This document shows positions 6,317-6,428 of a stretch of DNA of 6,428 nt, one piece after another (within the stretch, counting starts at the first letter, position 1; each line of letters starts with the position of its first letter). The notes beneath the pieces are model-generated. The model worked only from the letters and a program-made list of their open reading frames with translations, was not told the DNA's origin and did no database searches. The position numbers and the translations under genes were made by a program. This DNA is from JAUJOE01 sp038252945 (GTDB taxonomy: Bacteria > Actinomycetota > Actinomycetes > Propionibacteriales > Nocardioidaceae): assembly GCA_038252945.1 (NCBI GenBank), contig JBBSHN010000125.1, forward strand, positions 1 through 6,428. The letters run 5' to 3'.

Positions 6317-6427
6317 TCAGTGGGTAAGGCGGGCTGCTGGGTTTCGGGGTGTGGTTTTTGGTTGGTTGGGGGTTGGGTGGGGTGTGAGGCGGGCGTGTTG
6401 GTCGTGGGTGGGCGGGTGGTGGAGGTC
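6317..6427 (-). other. Strand-skewed right-edge tract, possible gene tail
   Basis: The plus strand here is almost entirely G and T. The minus strand is open in more than one frame. One reads a 36-residue His/Pro/Thr-rich tail (DLHHPPTHDQ onward) ending at TGA 6317-6319; another runs on out of this tract into the neighbouring fragment. Low-complexity tails like this often close actinobacterial transposases, so it may be the end of another insertion sequence that truncated the IS3-like one. No domain is visible and the rest lies outside the window. Confidence 0.3.
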
Positions 6428-6428
6428 G

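Noticed and set aside
1..6428. CRISPR array
   Set aside because: No regularly spaced repeats of suitable length were seen anywhere in the window.

Overview
The window is high-GC (clearly above 60% by eye), with GC-rich third codon positions and several actinobacterial-style transposase remnants. This suggests a high-GC actinobacterium. A decayed sigma-factor-like piece would fit the Thermoleophilia (Solirubrobacterales), but I cannot assign a genus.

Positions 151-4822 hold one tightly coupled minus-strand operon of three genes. In order of transcription these are a small DNA-methyltransferase-like protein with a good SAM-binding motif but no catalytic NPPY, an Eco57I-type adenine methyltransferase with NPPY but an altered SAM motif, and a GIY-YIG-like nuclease fused to a superfamily 2 helicase. 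Both junctions are stop/start overlaps (TGATG at 4002-4006 and ATGA at 2472-2475). I read this as an ATP-dependent restriction-modification system in which modification is divided between two proteins and restriction is done by a nuclease-helicase. The far (3') end of the helicase gene collides with the tail of a convergent transposase gene entering from the left edge, and its C-terminus may be truncated.

Positions 4823-5179 lie upstream of the operon, carry no convincing gene, and contain two GC-rich inverted repeats sharing a GCGACC/GGTCGC core. Positions 5180-6428 are a graveyard of mobile and broken DNA: a frameshifted sigma-factor-like fragment, the 3' half of a tRNA-Phe gene starting exactly at the GAA anticodon (the classic scar of a tyrosine-recombinase attachment site), a frameshifted and truncated IS21-type IstA, a 5'-truncated IS3-like DDE transposase, and a strongly strand-skewed stretch at the right edge.

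Taken together this is accessory DNA: a defence operon beside a tRNA-Phe integration hotspot, hemmed in by insertion-sequence debris. The most interesting points are the division of methyltransferase motifs between two proteins, the nuclease-helicase with a possibly IS-clipped end, and the tRNA-Phe half-site.
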